64,000 bases of DNA, taken from contig NZ_CP141799.1 of assembly GCF_035621475.1 (NCBI RefSeq), positions 4,700,501 through 4,764,500 of the forward strand, in the 5' to 3' direction. The notes below the pieces were generated by a model, which saw only the letters and a program-made list of their open reading frames with translations, ran no database searches and was not told where the DNA came from. Below are positions 56,530-64,000 of the stretch, one piece after another; position 1 is the stretch's first letter, and the number at the start of each line of letters is the position of its first letter. The stretch comes from Pseudomonas paeninsulae. GTDB taxonomy: Bacteria; Pseudomonadota; Gammaproteobacteria; Pseudomonadales; Pseudomonadaceae. The position numbers were made by a program, and so were the translations under genes.

Positions 56530-57732
56530 TTATACATCATACAGAGAAGACACATAGTTATAAGCCGTGAAACGATCTTCCTTAGCGCCAAAACTTTTAA
56601 AATGCTTAACTGGATCGGCGCCGGCTGCCAATACATCTCGATTCAGCAATAAATAATGAATCGGATCAAAGGCTTCCTTGGTGGGTTTCAGTTTGCTCGT
56701 ATGCTCTACGAGTGCTTCTTCAAATTTGCTAAGTTTATTTATTTCCTCGAGCGCCATCAGCAGTAAAGTTTCTCTTTGAGGCGTCTTCTTCGCTTTGTTT
56801 TCCTGGTATAAATTTTTGTTTTGTAAAGTACCAGCCTCGAACGGAGGCGTTGTCCTTGCTAGAGTATTCCCTATCATTGTTTTGCACGTCGCCGAGCTTA
56901 ATGTGTATTCGCTTGCGGAAAGGGTGATATTGAATGCCTGAAAAAGTCTATCTGGGTCAGGGGTTTCTCTATGGCTAAGCGTTTCTGGTTGTGCATAAAT
57001 CCAGCGGTCACTAATGCTGGTCGATAGTTTGTCGTTTTTGAAAACGCTATTGATGGCGCGCAGCAAGTCTAATTCGCTTTCGGTTAATGAGCGATTAACG
57101 ACAGAGTTATTAAATTGTTTTTCGAGCGCTACATCTTCGCCAATAATTTCTAGTAGAGTGACTAATAAATTACAGTTGTTGTAATTTATTACCTGCACAT
57201 GAGCGTATTCAGAAATTAGTCCAAAATTGGAGAATTGAGTGATTAGCCTTTCGCTAAACTTCAAAAAATAAATATCATCATACGGCGTTGACAGGCTATG
57301 ACGTTTAATTTCCTGATGGTATTTTGATTGGCAAAGTTCGGCCAGTGGGCGTGTGCAAACAATTATTCCAACTTCTTTTGTGTGTCCTAGCAGAAGCTGA
57401 ATAAGGCATTTAAATCTATCAGGTTCGGCGTCGCTAAAATGCTCGCTTGATATTAGGAGCGAAGACTTTGTCTTGTCAGACTCGTCAATTAAGCTTTTCA
57501 CTAAACGGTTAATGGCTTCCTCTGAGCATAAAGGGACTTGTTCTTTTAGTAGCTGAAAAGCAATGGCTTCGCCATTGCCTGATTGTATCCGTGTAAATTC
57601 GTTGTTTTCATTTAGTACGGGATAGGCAGTATGTGCGAGTTCCTCGTTTCGAGAAAGTACGTCTAAGCAGTTTTGCAGGTAACTAGTTCCAGTCTTATGA
57701 AGTCCGGCGTGTATAAATATCTTGTTGAACAT
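56530..57732 (-). CDS. Sulfotransferase-like P-loop protein
   Basis: 400 residues. The N-terminus KIFIHAGLHKTGTSYLQNCLD is the phosphosulfate-binding loop of bacterial sulfotransferases, and VGIIVCTRPLAELCQSKYHQEIKRH fits the 3'-phosphate site with Arg and Ser. The last 45 residues (FDPIHYLLLNRDVLAAGADPVKHFKSFGAKEDR) match a short repeat-like tail seen in many polysaccharide enzymes. AT-rich. Opposite strand to the main operon and facing cysNC/cysD in the same direction. The TAA stop is shared with the IS target duplication. Sulfate transfer to a glycan is inferred. Confidence 0.7.
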   Translation of the reverse strand: MFNKIFIHAGLHKTGTSYLQNCLDVLSRNEELAHTAYPVLNENNEFTRIQSGNGEAIAFQLLKEQVPLCSEEAINRLVKSLIDESDKTKSSLLISSEHFSDAEPDRFKCLIQLLLGHTKEVGIIVCTRPLAELCQSKYHQEIKRHSLSTPYDDIYFLKFSERLITQFSNFGLISEYAHVQVINYNNCNLLVTLLEIIGEDVALEKQFNNSVVNRSLTESELDLLRAINSVFKNDKLSTSISDRWIYAQPETLSHRETPDPDRLFQAFNITLSASEYTLSSATCKTMIGNTLARTTPPFEAGTLQNKNLYQENKAKKTPQRETLLLMALEEINKLSKFEEALVEHTSKLKPTKEAFDPIHYLLLNRDVLAAGADPVKHFKSFGAKEDRFTAYNYVSSLYDV

Positions 57733-57924
57733 ATGAGTTTTAGTCCGAAAAATTGCTCATTATAACTCCAGAGGTATTCTAATCGTCTAAGTGCGTCGTA
57801 TTGCTTCGCCGTCTGATCGAGTCGCTGTATTGTAATTTATTATTAGGCGCGGGGTTCGCCTTTAGGCTATTGAAACATCTTCTGAAAGATTTGCTTGTTG
57901 TACTGATCTCCCCACCATCGCCTA

Positions 57925-59826
57925 CTATAATATATTCTCGATCTTGTTCAGGATTTTAGTCACGGCAGTATTCGGCTCGCCGTATGCGGTATTAATCTCG
58001 AAGTCTGCTGCAACAGGTGACTCATATGAGCTGCCAACCCCAGATAGGTTCGGCAGCTGCCCAGCGCGAGCTTTTTTGTAGAGCCCTTTCACATCCCGCT
58101 GCTCACAGACTTCCAGAGATGTACTGACGTATATTTCAAGGAAGTTGTCTTCCCCTATGAGTTCTCGCGCCATTTGCCGCTCTCGCCTGAACGGTGAAAT
58201 AAATGCGGTCATCACAATTATACCGGCATCCATCATTAGCTTGGCCACTTCGGCAATGCGTCGAATATTTTCCACACGATCCGCATCGGTAAAGCCGAGG
58301 TCTTTGTTCAGGCCTTGACGCACGTTATCGCCATCCAGGATGTAGGTTCGATAGCCGCGGTTGTGCAGTTCTACTTCCAGTGCGTTGGCGATTGTTGACT
58401 TGCCAGAACCCGACAGACCTGTGAACCAGATCACTTTGCCCTTGTGGGCGTTGAGCTTTTCTCGGTCCACGCGGGTGATGGCGAGCGCCTGTTTGTGCAC
58501 GTTTTGCGCGCGGCGCAGGCTGTGGTTGATCATCCCTGCGGCAACCGTGGCATTGCTTATGCGGTCGACCAGAATGAAACTGCCGAGTGATTTTGCGTGT
58601 TGATAACTGTCAAAAGCCAAGGGTTTACTGATGGCTAAGGTGCAGATGCTGATGTCATTCAGGCTTAGTTGTGTACTGGCCTCGTGGTTAAGGTTGTTGA
58701 TGTTGATTCTGTGCTTGATGTTAGTAACCGATGCTGTTGCCCACTGTGCGGCGAGCTTGATGTCGTAACTGCGGCCGATCAGCCCGGCTTCTTCATTCAT
58801 CCACACCAGTGTTGCTTCAAACTGGTCGGTGGTTTCCAGTGGGCGCTGGCTTGAGGAGAAAATGTCGCCGCGAGATGCATCAATTTCTGTGTCGAGCCTT
58901 AGGGTGATGGCGTCGCCACATGCGGCCATTTGCTGTGGGCCGTCCATGCTAACAATCTCCGCGACTGTGGCGGTGTGCCCTGATTGGGTAACCCGAATTT
59001 CGTCGCCAACCCTCAGTTGACCTTCACTCAAGTAACCACTAAAGCCACGGAACGAGGCGTTGGGGCGGTTTACCCACTGCACATGGAACACCAAACGATC
59101 CGATTTTTGGGTGGTCACTTCGACTGTTTGCAGGTAGCCCATTAATGTCGGCCCCTTGTACCAGGGGGTATTGGCCGAGCGCTCGGTGATGTTGTCGCCC
59201 TTGAGTGCGCTCAGGGGCATAGGTGTAATGCTGGCGAAGCCGAGCGTTTGCGCGAAGTCTTCAAAAGACTGGCAGATCTGGTTGAAAATGCTGGCATCAA
59301 AACTGACTAGATCCATCTTGTTGACGGCTAACGCCACATGGCGGATGCCCATCAGCGAAACAAGGTAGGCGTGGCGCCGGGTTTGGGTCAGAACGCCTTG
59401 CCGGGCATCGACCAGGATGACAGCCATGTCTGCCGTCGAGGTGCCGGTGACCATGTTTCGCGTGTACTGTTCATGACCGGGCGTATCGGCAACGATGAAC
59501 TTGCGTTTGCTGGTCGAGAAGAAGCGATAGGCCACATCGATGGTGATGCCTTGTTCGCGCTCCGCGGACAAGCCATCGACGAGCAAGGCAAAGTCAATGT
59601 CAGGACCTTGGGTGCCATACTTTTTCGATTCGTTTTTTAGTGCTGCCAACTGGTCGTTAGTCAGTTGTTGGGCGTCCCAGAGCAGACGTCCAATCAAGGT
59701 GCTTTTTCCATCATCGACGCTGCCGCAGGTTATGAAACGCAGCAGGTCTTGATTTTTTTGCTGTTCAAGGTAGGCCTCAACCGACGAAGGCTTACTGGCG
59801 GCTGTTGTTTGTGCTTTATGTGTCAT
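57925..59826 (-). CDS. cysNC: Bifunctional sulfate adenylyltransferase GTPase subunit / APS kinase CysNC
   Basis: 633 residues. N-terminal GTPase like EF-Tu: CGSVDDGKSTLIGRLLWD, DTPGHEQYTRNMVTG and VNKMDLVSFD, followed by beta-barrel domains. C-terminal APS kinase from about residue 450: TGLSGSGKSTIANALE, DGDNVRQGLNKDLGF and GIIVMTAFISPFR. With CysD it makes APS and then PAPS, the sulfate donor of sulfotransferases. Coupled to cysD by an ATGA overlap. Lies between a sulfotransferase-like gene and TauE/SafE, which suggests a PAPS supply dedicated to the polysaccharide locus. Confidence 0.96.
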   Translation of the reverse strand: MTHKAQTTAASKPSSVEAYLEQQKNQDLLRFITCGSVDDGKSTLIGRLLWDAQQLTNDQLAALKNESKKYGTQGPDIDFALLVDGLSAEREQGITIDVAYRFFSTSKRKFIVADTPGHEQYTRNMVTGTSTADMAVILVDARQGVLTQTRRHAYLVSLMGIRHVALAVNKMDLVSFDASIFNQICQSFEDFAQTLGFASITPMPLSALKGDNITERSANTPWYKGPTLMGYLQTVEVTTQKSDRLVFHVQWVNRPNASFRGFSGYLSEGQLRVGDEIRVTQSGHTATVAEIVSMDGPQQMAACGDAITLRLDTEIDASRGDIFSSSQRPLETTDQFEATLVWMNEEAGLIGRSYDIKLAAQWATASVTNIKHRININNLNHEASTQLSLNDISICTLAISKPLAFDSYQHAKSLGSFILVDRISNATVAAGMINHSLRRAQNVHKQALAITRVDREKLNAHKGKVIWFTGLSGSGKSTIANALEVELHNRGYRTYILDGDNVRQGLNKDLGFTDADRVENIRRIAEVAKLMMDAGIIVMTAFISPFRRERQMARELIGEDNFLEIYVSTSLEVCEQRDVKGLYKKARAGQLPNLSGVGSSYESPVAADFEINTAYGEPNTAVTKILNKIENIL

Positions 59827-61268
59827 CAGAAATAGCCCTCCTGTTTTTTCTTTTCCATGCTGGCAGAGCTGTCACTGTCTATGGCGCGTCCTTGTCTCTC
59901 GGAGCTATTGGAGCTGAGCAGTTCCAGCAGGATGTCGGCCACGGTGACGGCATTCGACTCTACTGCGCCGGTCAAGGGGTAACAGCCAAGGGTGCGAAAG
60001 CGGATGTTTCTGGCTTCAATCTGCTCGCCTGGCAATAGGCTCATGCGTGCGTCATCAATCATAAGCGTCATGCCGTTACGCACTACGACAGGCCTCTCCT
60101 TGGCAAAGTACAGCGGTACCAGCGGGATGTTTTCCTGGTAGATGTATTGCCAGATATCGAGCTCTGTCCAATTGGATAGCGGAAATACGCGAATGCTATC
60201 GCCCTGGTTTTTGCGCGCGTTGTAGATATTCCACAACTCGGGTCGCTGCTGTTTCGGATTCCAGTGATGGCTCTGGGTGCGGAACGAAAAGATACGTTCC
60301 TTTGCACGCGACTTTTCTTCATCCCTGCGTGCGCCGCCGAACACGACGTCGAATTTGTATTTATCCAGCGCTTGCTTGAGCCCTTCGGTCTTGGTGATAT
60401 CGGTGTGCAGCGCCGAGCCATGATCGAAGGGGTTGATATCTTTGCTAATGGCTTCTGGGTTGATGTGTACCAACAGGTCCATGCCGCTTTCGCGTGCCAT
60501 GAGGTCGCGAAACAAATACATCTCTTTAAACTTCCAGCGCGTGTCCACATGCAGCAGTGGGAAGGGGGGCAACGAAGGGTAAAAGGCCTTGCGCGCTAGG
60601 TGCAGCATCACCGCGCTGTCTTTACCCATGGAGTAAAGCATGGCGGGGTTTTCGGCCTCAGCCACCGCCTCACGAATAATCTGCAAGCTTTCAGCTTCAA
60701 GGCGCTTGAGGTGTGGCGTGCGAACCGTTGATGCATTGACCGCGCCGCAGCGTCTTGTTTCATCTAGTACGGCCGAATAACTCAACAGCCCCAGTTCGAC
60801 ATTGGCGGGTGCGCTGACGTGCCTGCAAGCAACAACCAGTCGACCGCAGGGAAAGATTACAACGGGCTTGGCGATATGTTCTTGCAGGCGTTGCAGTGCG
60901 CTCGCGAACTGTTTCGCGTCTACATCACTGGTACCAAGCGGCAACCAGTAGCGCGCGCCCCTGGCGTCGTTGGCATGCAAAAACTCTTCTCCGCTAGAGG
61001 TGCGGTGCAGCTGAACAAAGAGCACTAATTTACGTTTTGCGCGTGCTTTTTCAATCTCCCACGCCAGGACCGATGGCGTTGGCTGACGCCCTAGCTCATC
61101 GCACAGGTGTTCCGCTGTTAGCTCGGGAGGAAGGAGTTGCAGCTCGTGCAGTCGCCGTTCGGCTGTGCGCTTGGTATCGGCTTGATTGAGTTGATTGAGA
61201 TGGAGAAATGCCAGCTGCGTATCCCACACCACGGGAGCATCCAATCCTAGAAGATCAGGGTTTAACAT
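59826..61268 (-). CDS. cysD: Sulfate adenylyltransferase small subunit CysD with long N-terminal extension
   Basis: 480 residues from the ATG at 61268 (AAGGAAGG ribosome site). Canonical CysD is about 300 residues and corresponds to residues about 186-480: [16 protein letters not shown], the PP-loop [67 protein letters not shown] and the ending [11 protein letters not shown]. The first about 185 residues are extra. They contain a helical part ([33 protein letters not shown]) and a possible alpha/beta part ([36 protein letters not shown]). I do not recognise a family for this extension. Both parts are in one uninterrupted frame. Confidence 0.93.
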   Translation of the reverse strand: MLNPDLLGLDAPVVWDTQLAFLHLNQLNQADTKRTAERRLHELQLLPPELTAEHLCDELGRQPTPSVLAWEIEKARAKRKLVLFVQLHRTSSGEEFLHANDARGARYWLPLGTSDVDAKQFASALQRLQEHIAKPVVIFPCGRLVVACRHVSAPANVELGLLSYSAVLDETRRCGAVNASTVRTPHLKRLEAESLQIIREAVAEAENPAMLYSMGKDSAVMLHLARKAFYPSLPPFPLLHVDTRWKFKEMYLFRDLMARESGMDLLVHINPEAISKDINPFDHGSALHTDITKTEGLKQALDKYKFDVVFGGARRDEEKSRAKERIFSFRTQSHHWNPKQQRPELWNIYNARKNQGDSIRVFPLSNWTELDIWQYIYQENIPLVPLYFAKERPVVVRNGMTLMIDDARMSLLPGEQIEARNIRFRTLGCYPLTGAVESNAVTVADILLELLSSNSSERQGRAIDSDSSASMEKKKQEGYF

Positions 61269-61350
61269 GAACAGCCTTCCTTGTCGCAATGCGTAATTTA
61301 TTTTGATTTGCTCTGTAAAAAATTATTTTCTCAATCGAGCTTGAATATTT

Positions 61351-61380
61351 TTGACATTAAATCACAATCTGCGACATATT
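61351..61380 (+). promoter_or_regulatory. Possible sigma-70 promoter of the TauE/SafE gene
   Basis: TTGACA at 61351-61356 and CATATT at 61375-61380, 18 bases apart, in the 150-base divergent spacer between cysD and the permease gene. The -10 box is weak. Confidence 0.4.
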
Positions 61381-61418
61381 TTCCCTGGAAAGCTTCCACA
61401 TGACAACTCTGTATCAAC

Positions 61419-62195
61419 ATGATTGATGGTGCCTACACATTGGCAGGTGCCCTGACGGGGTTTGTTGTTGGCCTTACCGGCGTAGGAGGTGGGGCCCTGA
61501 TGATGCCGATTCTGTTGCTGCTGGGTGTGCCTGCGACGACGGCAATTGCCACCGACTTATGGTTTGCCGCCCTCACCAAGGCAGTGGCTGCCAGCATTCA
61601 CAATGGTTCGGCTCAAATAGATTGGGTTGTCGTTAAACGCCTGTGGTTGGGTAGTCTGCCGATGGCGCTATTGGTCGTCGTGTTGGTTAGTTTCGGTGCC
61701 AAAGTACAGAAAGTTGGCTGGTTGACCGAAGCGATAGGCGCCGTCGTTCTGATTACGGCACTGGGTATGCTGCTCGCCCCTGCGTTGAGATTGCTCGCGA
61801 GAGAGCGTCGCCTAGGTAATCCAGGTCACTTCAAGGCATTGCAGCCTGCTTTAACCGTGCTCAGCGGTTTGGTGCTTGGCCTTTGCGTGGCTTTAACATC
61901 GGTTGGTGCTGGTGCGCTGGGGAGTGTGATTCTTCTGTACTTGTATCCACTGCGGATGACACCGCATCGTCTGGTCGCAACAGACATCATGCATGCCATA
62001 CCTCTGGCATTGGTTGCCGGGCTGGGTTACCTGTTTGCCGGCATGGTTGACGGCCATATGTTATTGAGTCTGCTCGTGGGTTCAATTCCGGCTGTCGTGG
62101 TTGGAAGCCTAATGAGTAGACGGCTCAACGGCCGCTGGATACAAGTGTTGCTGGCTTTTGTTTTGCTCTCTGCTGGCATAAAAATGCTTATTTGA
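61419..62195 (+). CDS. TauE/SafE family anion permease
   Basis: 258 residues, about eight membrane helices in two homologous halves: GALTGFVVGLTGVGGGALMMPILLLLGVPATTAIATDL and LSGLVLGLCVALTSVGAGALGSVILLYLYPLRMTPHRLVATDIMHAIPLA. Members move sulfite, sulfate, sulfonates or related anions. No Shine-Dalgarno is evident before the ATG. Divergent from cysD-cysNC, so it probably supplies or removes a sulfur oxyanion for that pathway. Direction and substrate are inferred. Confidence 0.85.
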   Translation: MIDGAYTLAGALTGFVVGLTGVGGGALMMPILLLLGVPATTAIATDLWFAALTKAVAASIHNGSAQIDWVVVKRLWLGSLPMALLVVVLVSFGAKVQKVGWLTEAIGAVVLITALGMLLAPALRLLARERRLGNPGHFKALQPALTVLSGLVLGLCVALTSVGAGALGSVILLYLYPLRMTPHRLVATDIMHAIPLALVAGLGYLFAGMVDGHMLLSLLVGSIPAVVVGSLMSRRLNGRWIQVLLAFVLLSAGIKMLI

Positions 62196-62331
62196 CGGGG
62201 TGTTTAAGCTTTATGCGTACTCACTCGCCCCCTATTACTTGGTCCTCGGGGGAGAGTGCCGATCAGGCTAGGTGCTTAGTGACTGCCATTTTTCGTGAAT
62301 AATGTCAGTCGTTTGTGGTAGATTTACCTGC

Positions 62332-62352
62332 AAATAACAGCCTGTTATTTTT
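62332..62352. repeat. Palindrome AAATAACAG-C-CTGTTATTT
   Basis: A nine-base perfect inverted repeat followed by TTT, in the spacer between the permease and acyltransferase genes. Could end the permease message or serve as an operator for the next gene. Confidence 0.45.
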
Positions 62353-62408
62353 GGATTTGCTGCGCTGGGACAGCCCTTGGGCTGGCCAGGCCTCACGGTA
62401 GAGTTCTT

Positions 62409-63455
62409 ATGAATGGTGTGCAGGCGCTCCGCTTCATAGCGGCCATGATGGTTGTTATCTACCACGTGTCGTTACATTACACTGCGCGCAAAGGCGAGCT
62501 GGACGTGACTTTTTTAAAGTACTTCCTGTATTCGGGTGTTGATATATTTTTCGTGATATCCGGCCTTGTGATATGGGAGAGCACCAATAATAATACGACC
62601 GCAAAAGAGTTTTTCTTAAAAAGAACATGGAGGATCTATTCCGGATACCTTCCAGCGCTTGCCATTTGCGGTCTTTTAATTGCGATTTCGTCAAGCGACA
62701 AGGCAAAATCAGCAATAAGTGTATTACCTTCTATTCTACTTTTGCCAATACCACCTCAAGAGCGCATGCTTGATGTTTCATGGACTCTTACCTATGAGCT
62801 GATTTTCTATATAGCAATGGCAGCTTGCCTACTATTCAAGCGCAGAAGTACCGTGATCGCACTACTACTGGCAGGCGGGATTTATGGTGTTATATCTTCA
62901 TTGGCTGGCGCAAAGCAGGCGAATTTCGCTGCAGGCTACCTGACAAGTCCCCTTCTTTTTGAGTTTGCTATTGGCTGCTTTATCTCTTTTATTTTGAGTA
63001 AGTACAAAACCAAATCTCCTAAAGTGTACGTAGCGGCAGGATTTTCACTGATACTTATGGCTGGGATAGCTGCATTTAAACTCAAATATTTACCCGGCGG
63101 GAAAATTGGAGAGGCTGCAAGAGTGATTGCCTTCGGAGTACCTGCGGCTCTAATCGTTTACGGTTGTGCCTGTCTGCGCGCGCAAGGCACCATCGCTGAC
63201 TCCCTTAAAAGGCTAGGAGATGCCAGCTACGCAATCTATCTTCTGCATATGCCTGTACTTGTATTTACATGGCACGCGCTCCCCGTCGCGGCAAACGTTT
63301 GGTTTTTCTTCAAGAACCTAGAGATCGGAGCGATATTCATAGTTGTGACCACCGTACTACTGAGCCTTGCCTACTACAAATTCATAGAAAGACCACTAAT
63401 TAAAGCCCCGTTCATTTCGCATAAAAAGACCGAACCTACAGTGGTGACGCAGTAG
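62409..63455 (+). CDS. Membrane O-acyltransferase (acyltransferase 3, OafA/YrhL type)
   Basis: 348 residues, about ten membrane helices. MNGVQALRFIAAMMVVIYHVS contains the catalytic His; FFVISGLVIW, FFLKRTWRIY and LKRLGDASYAIYLLHMPVL are standard motifs of the family that O-acetylates or acylates O-antigen, exopolysaccharide or Nod factors. AT-rich relative to the permease gene. Probably decorates the product of this locus. Length normal for the domain without an SGNH extension. Confidence 0.9.
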   Translation: MNGVQALRFIAAMMVVIYHVSLHYTARKGELDVTFLKYFLYSGVDIFFVISGLVIWESTNNNTTAKEFFLKRTWRIYSGYLPALAICGLLIAISSSDKAKSAISVLPSILLLPIPPQERMLDVSWTLTYELIFYIAMAACLLFKRRSTVIALLLAGGIYGVISSLAGAKQANFAAGYLTSPLLFEFAIGCFISFILSKYKTKSPKVYVAAGFSLILMAGIAAFKLKYLPGGKIGEAARVIAFGVPAALIVYGCACLRAQGTIADSLKRLGDASYAIYLLHMPVLVFTWHALPVAANVWFFFKNLEIGAIFIVVTTVLLSLAYYKFIERPLIKAPFISHKKTEPTVVTQ

Positions 63456-63459
63456 TGCG

Positions 63460-63493
63460 ACTGGGCGCCTATAGCGATATAGGCGCTCAGTTC
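63460..63493. repeat. Long hairpin after the acyltransferase gene
   Basis: GCGCCTATA-GCGA-TATAGGCGC with flanking ACTG/CAGT complementarity, directly after the stop. No T-run, so possibly a Rho-assisted or stabilising hairpin. Confidence 0.6.
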
Positions 63494-63529
63494 AAACTGG
63501 TCAATCTCCCGCTTCGATTATCAGCGTAA

Positions 63530-63862
63530 CCGTAGATGCGGCCACTGGGGGGGGGGCAGAAACGACCGAAACACGAGGGCTGTAAGGTTATTTTGTCGAT
63601 TTCGGCGCGTCCCAGCAACTACAAAAAACACGGCAAGGAAAGTGTCATTGGCCGAGTGAAGCGCAAGATTGAATATACCAAGTCGCAGGTGCGCGCCAAA
63701 GTCGAACATCCGTTCCGAGTGCTTAAGCGCAAGCTTGGCTACACCAAGGTGCGCTTTCGTGGCTTGGCGAAATGCACGGCCCAGCAGGTCACGCTGTTTG
63801 CGTTATCGAACCTGTGGATGGTGCGGCAAAAGCTACTAACCGCAGGAGAGGTACGCCTGTAA
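63530..63862 (+). pseudogene. IS5-family transposase, 3' remnant
   Basis: Only the C-terminal end is present: KRPKHEGCKVILSISARPSNYKKHGKESVIGRVKRKIEYTKSQVRAKVEHPFRVLKRKLGYTKVRFRGLAKCTAQQVTLFALSNLWMVRQKLL, which contains the catalytic Glu region (RAKVEHPFRV) of IS5-type DDE enzymes. The first two-thirds, with both catalytic Asp residues, is gone. The break coincides with a run of ten G (63547-63556). No full IS ends are seen; downstream bases to 64000 show no gene. Confidence 0.85.
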
Positions 63863-64000
63863 TGCCGGGAATGCAACCGGCGAAACGCCTTTCAAGGGCA
63901 AATGAATGAATATGAAGGCGAAAAATGGCCATATTTCGGGTTGAGCAGCAGTTTCTTTAAAATCGAAAAAAACGGCTGAAAAAATCTGGGCTAATTTAGA
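63863..64000. other. Window end, no gene seen
   Basis: 138 bases after the IS5 remnant, turning AT-rich. May include the right end of the IS, but its inverted repeat cannot be verified without the left end. Confidence 0.4.

Noticed and set aside
61269..61289. Seven-residue longer start for cysD (TTG at 61289)
   Set aside because: The ATG at 61268 has AAGGAAGG at optimal spacing; the TTG has none.

Overview
The window is a stretch of a Pseudomonas chromosome (gamma-proteobacteria). The core genes have GC-rich Pseudomonas codon use. The order fbp, typA, thiI, glnA, two DUF4124 genes, ntrBC, trmL, secB, grxC, gpmI, an envC-like gene, ctpA, periplasmic binding proteins, hisFA-hisHB, mutY-yggX, an amino-acid ABC transporter and rmlBDAC is the gene order I know from P. 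aeruginosa and relatives. The species is not P. aeruginosa: the accessory content differs and several islands are inserted. No plasmid or phage backbone is seen.

Layout. Positions 1-2700 (minus strand): a lipocalin cut by the window edge, a small lipoprotein, a DUF924 protein, fructose-1,6-bisphosphatase and a broken GGDEF gene. Positions 2.7-8.2 kb: a YkgJ-type cysteine-cluster protein and a DUF3999/DUF2339 membrane pair. Positions 8.4-17.9 kb: typA, thiI and the nitrogen-control block glnA - DUF4124 x2 - glnL(ntrB) - glnG(ntrC). This block has readable NtrC operators and sigma-54 promoters in front of both glnA and glnL. A third sigma-54 promoter lies just beyond ntrC and drives what looks like a one-module relative of the NrsZ small RNA. 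Positions 18.4-25.1 kb: trmL, secB, grxC, an inactive-looking rhodanese, gpmI, an EnvC-like amidase activator and the CtpA protease. Positions 25.2-31 kb (minus): three paralogous periplasmic binding proteins without a transporter, then the histidine operon hisB-hisH-DUF2164-hisA-hisF. Positions 31.5-41.3 kb: an L-2-hydroxyglutarate-type oxidase, AsmA-mutY-yggX, tRNA-Phe, a basic/polar amino-acid ABC transporter and a Trm13/GSTCD-like methyltransferase.

From 41.85 kb the window is accessory. tRNA-Thr(TGT) is followed by a decayed chimeric integrase, an intact hipBA pair and about 1 kb of debris. The surface-polysaccharide locus (45.8-63.5 kb) then holds a glycosyltransferase with a 14-G tract, rmlBDAC (dTDP-L-rhamnose), an ABC-type polysaccharide exporter (a TPR-Wzm fusion plus a short Wzt), a small lipoprotein, an RgpF-like rhamnan glycosyltransferase, two sulfotransferase-like proteins, an intact IS1595-family element, cysNC and an N-terminally extended cysD, a TauE/SafE permease and a membrane O-acyltransferase. 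An IS5-type transposase remnant closes the window. Much of 52.4-57.8 kb and the acyltransferase gene are visibly more AT-rich than the core, which suggests horizontal transfer.

Working hypothesis for the accessory region: RmlBDAC supplies dTDP-rhamnose, the glycosyltransferases build a rhamnose-containing chain, and Wzm/Wzt export it. The adjacent CysD/CysNC make PAPS for the two sulfotransferase-like enzymes, so the product may be a sulfated and acylated O-antigen or exopolysaccharide. The poly-G tract in the first glycosyltransferase gives a possible phase switch. This is inferred from gene content and context; no chemistry can be read from the sequence.
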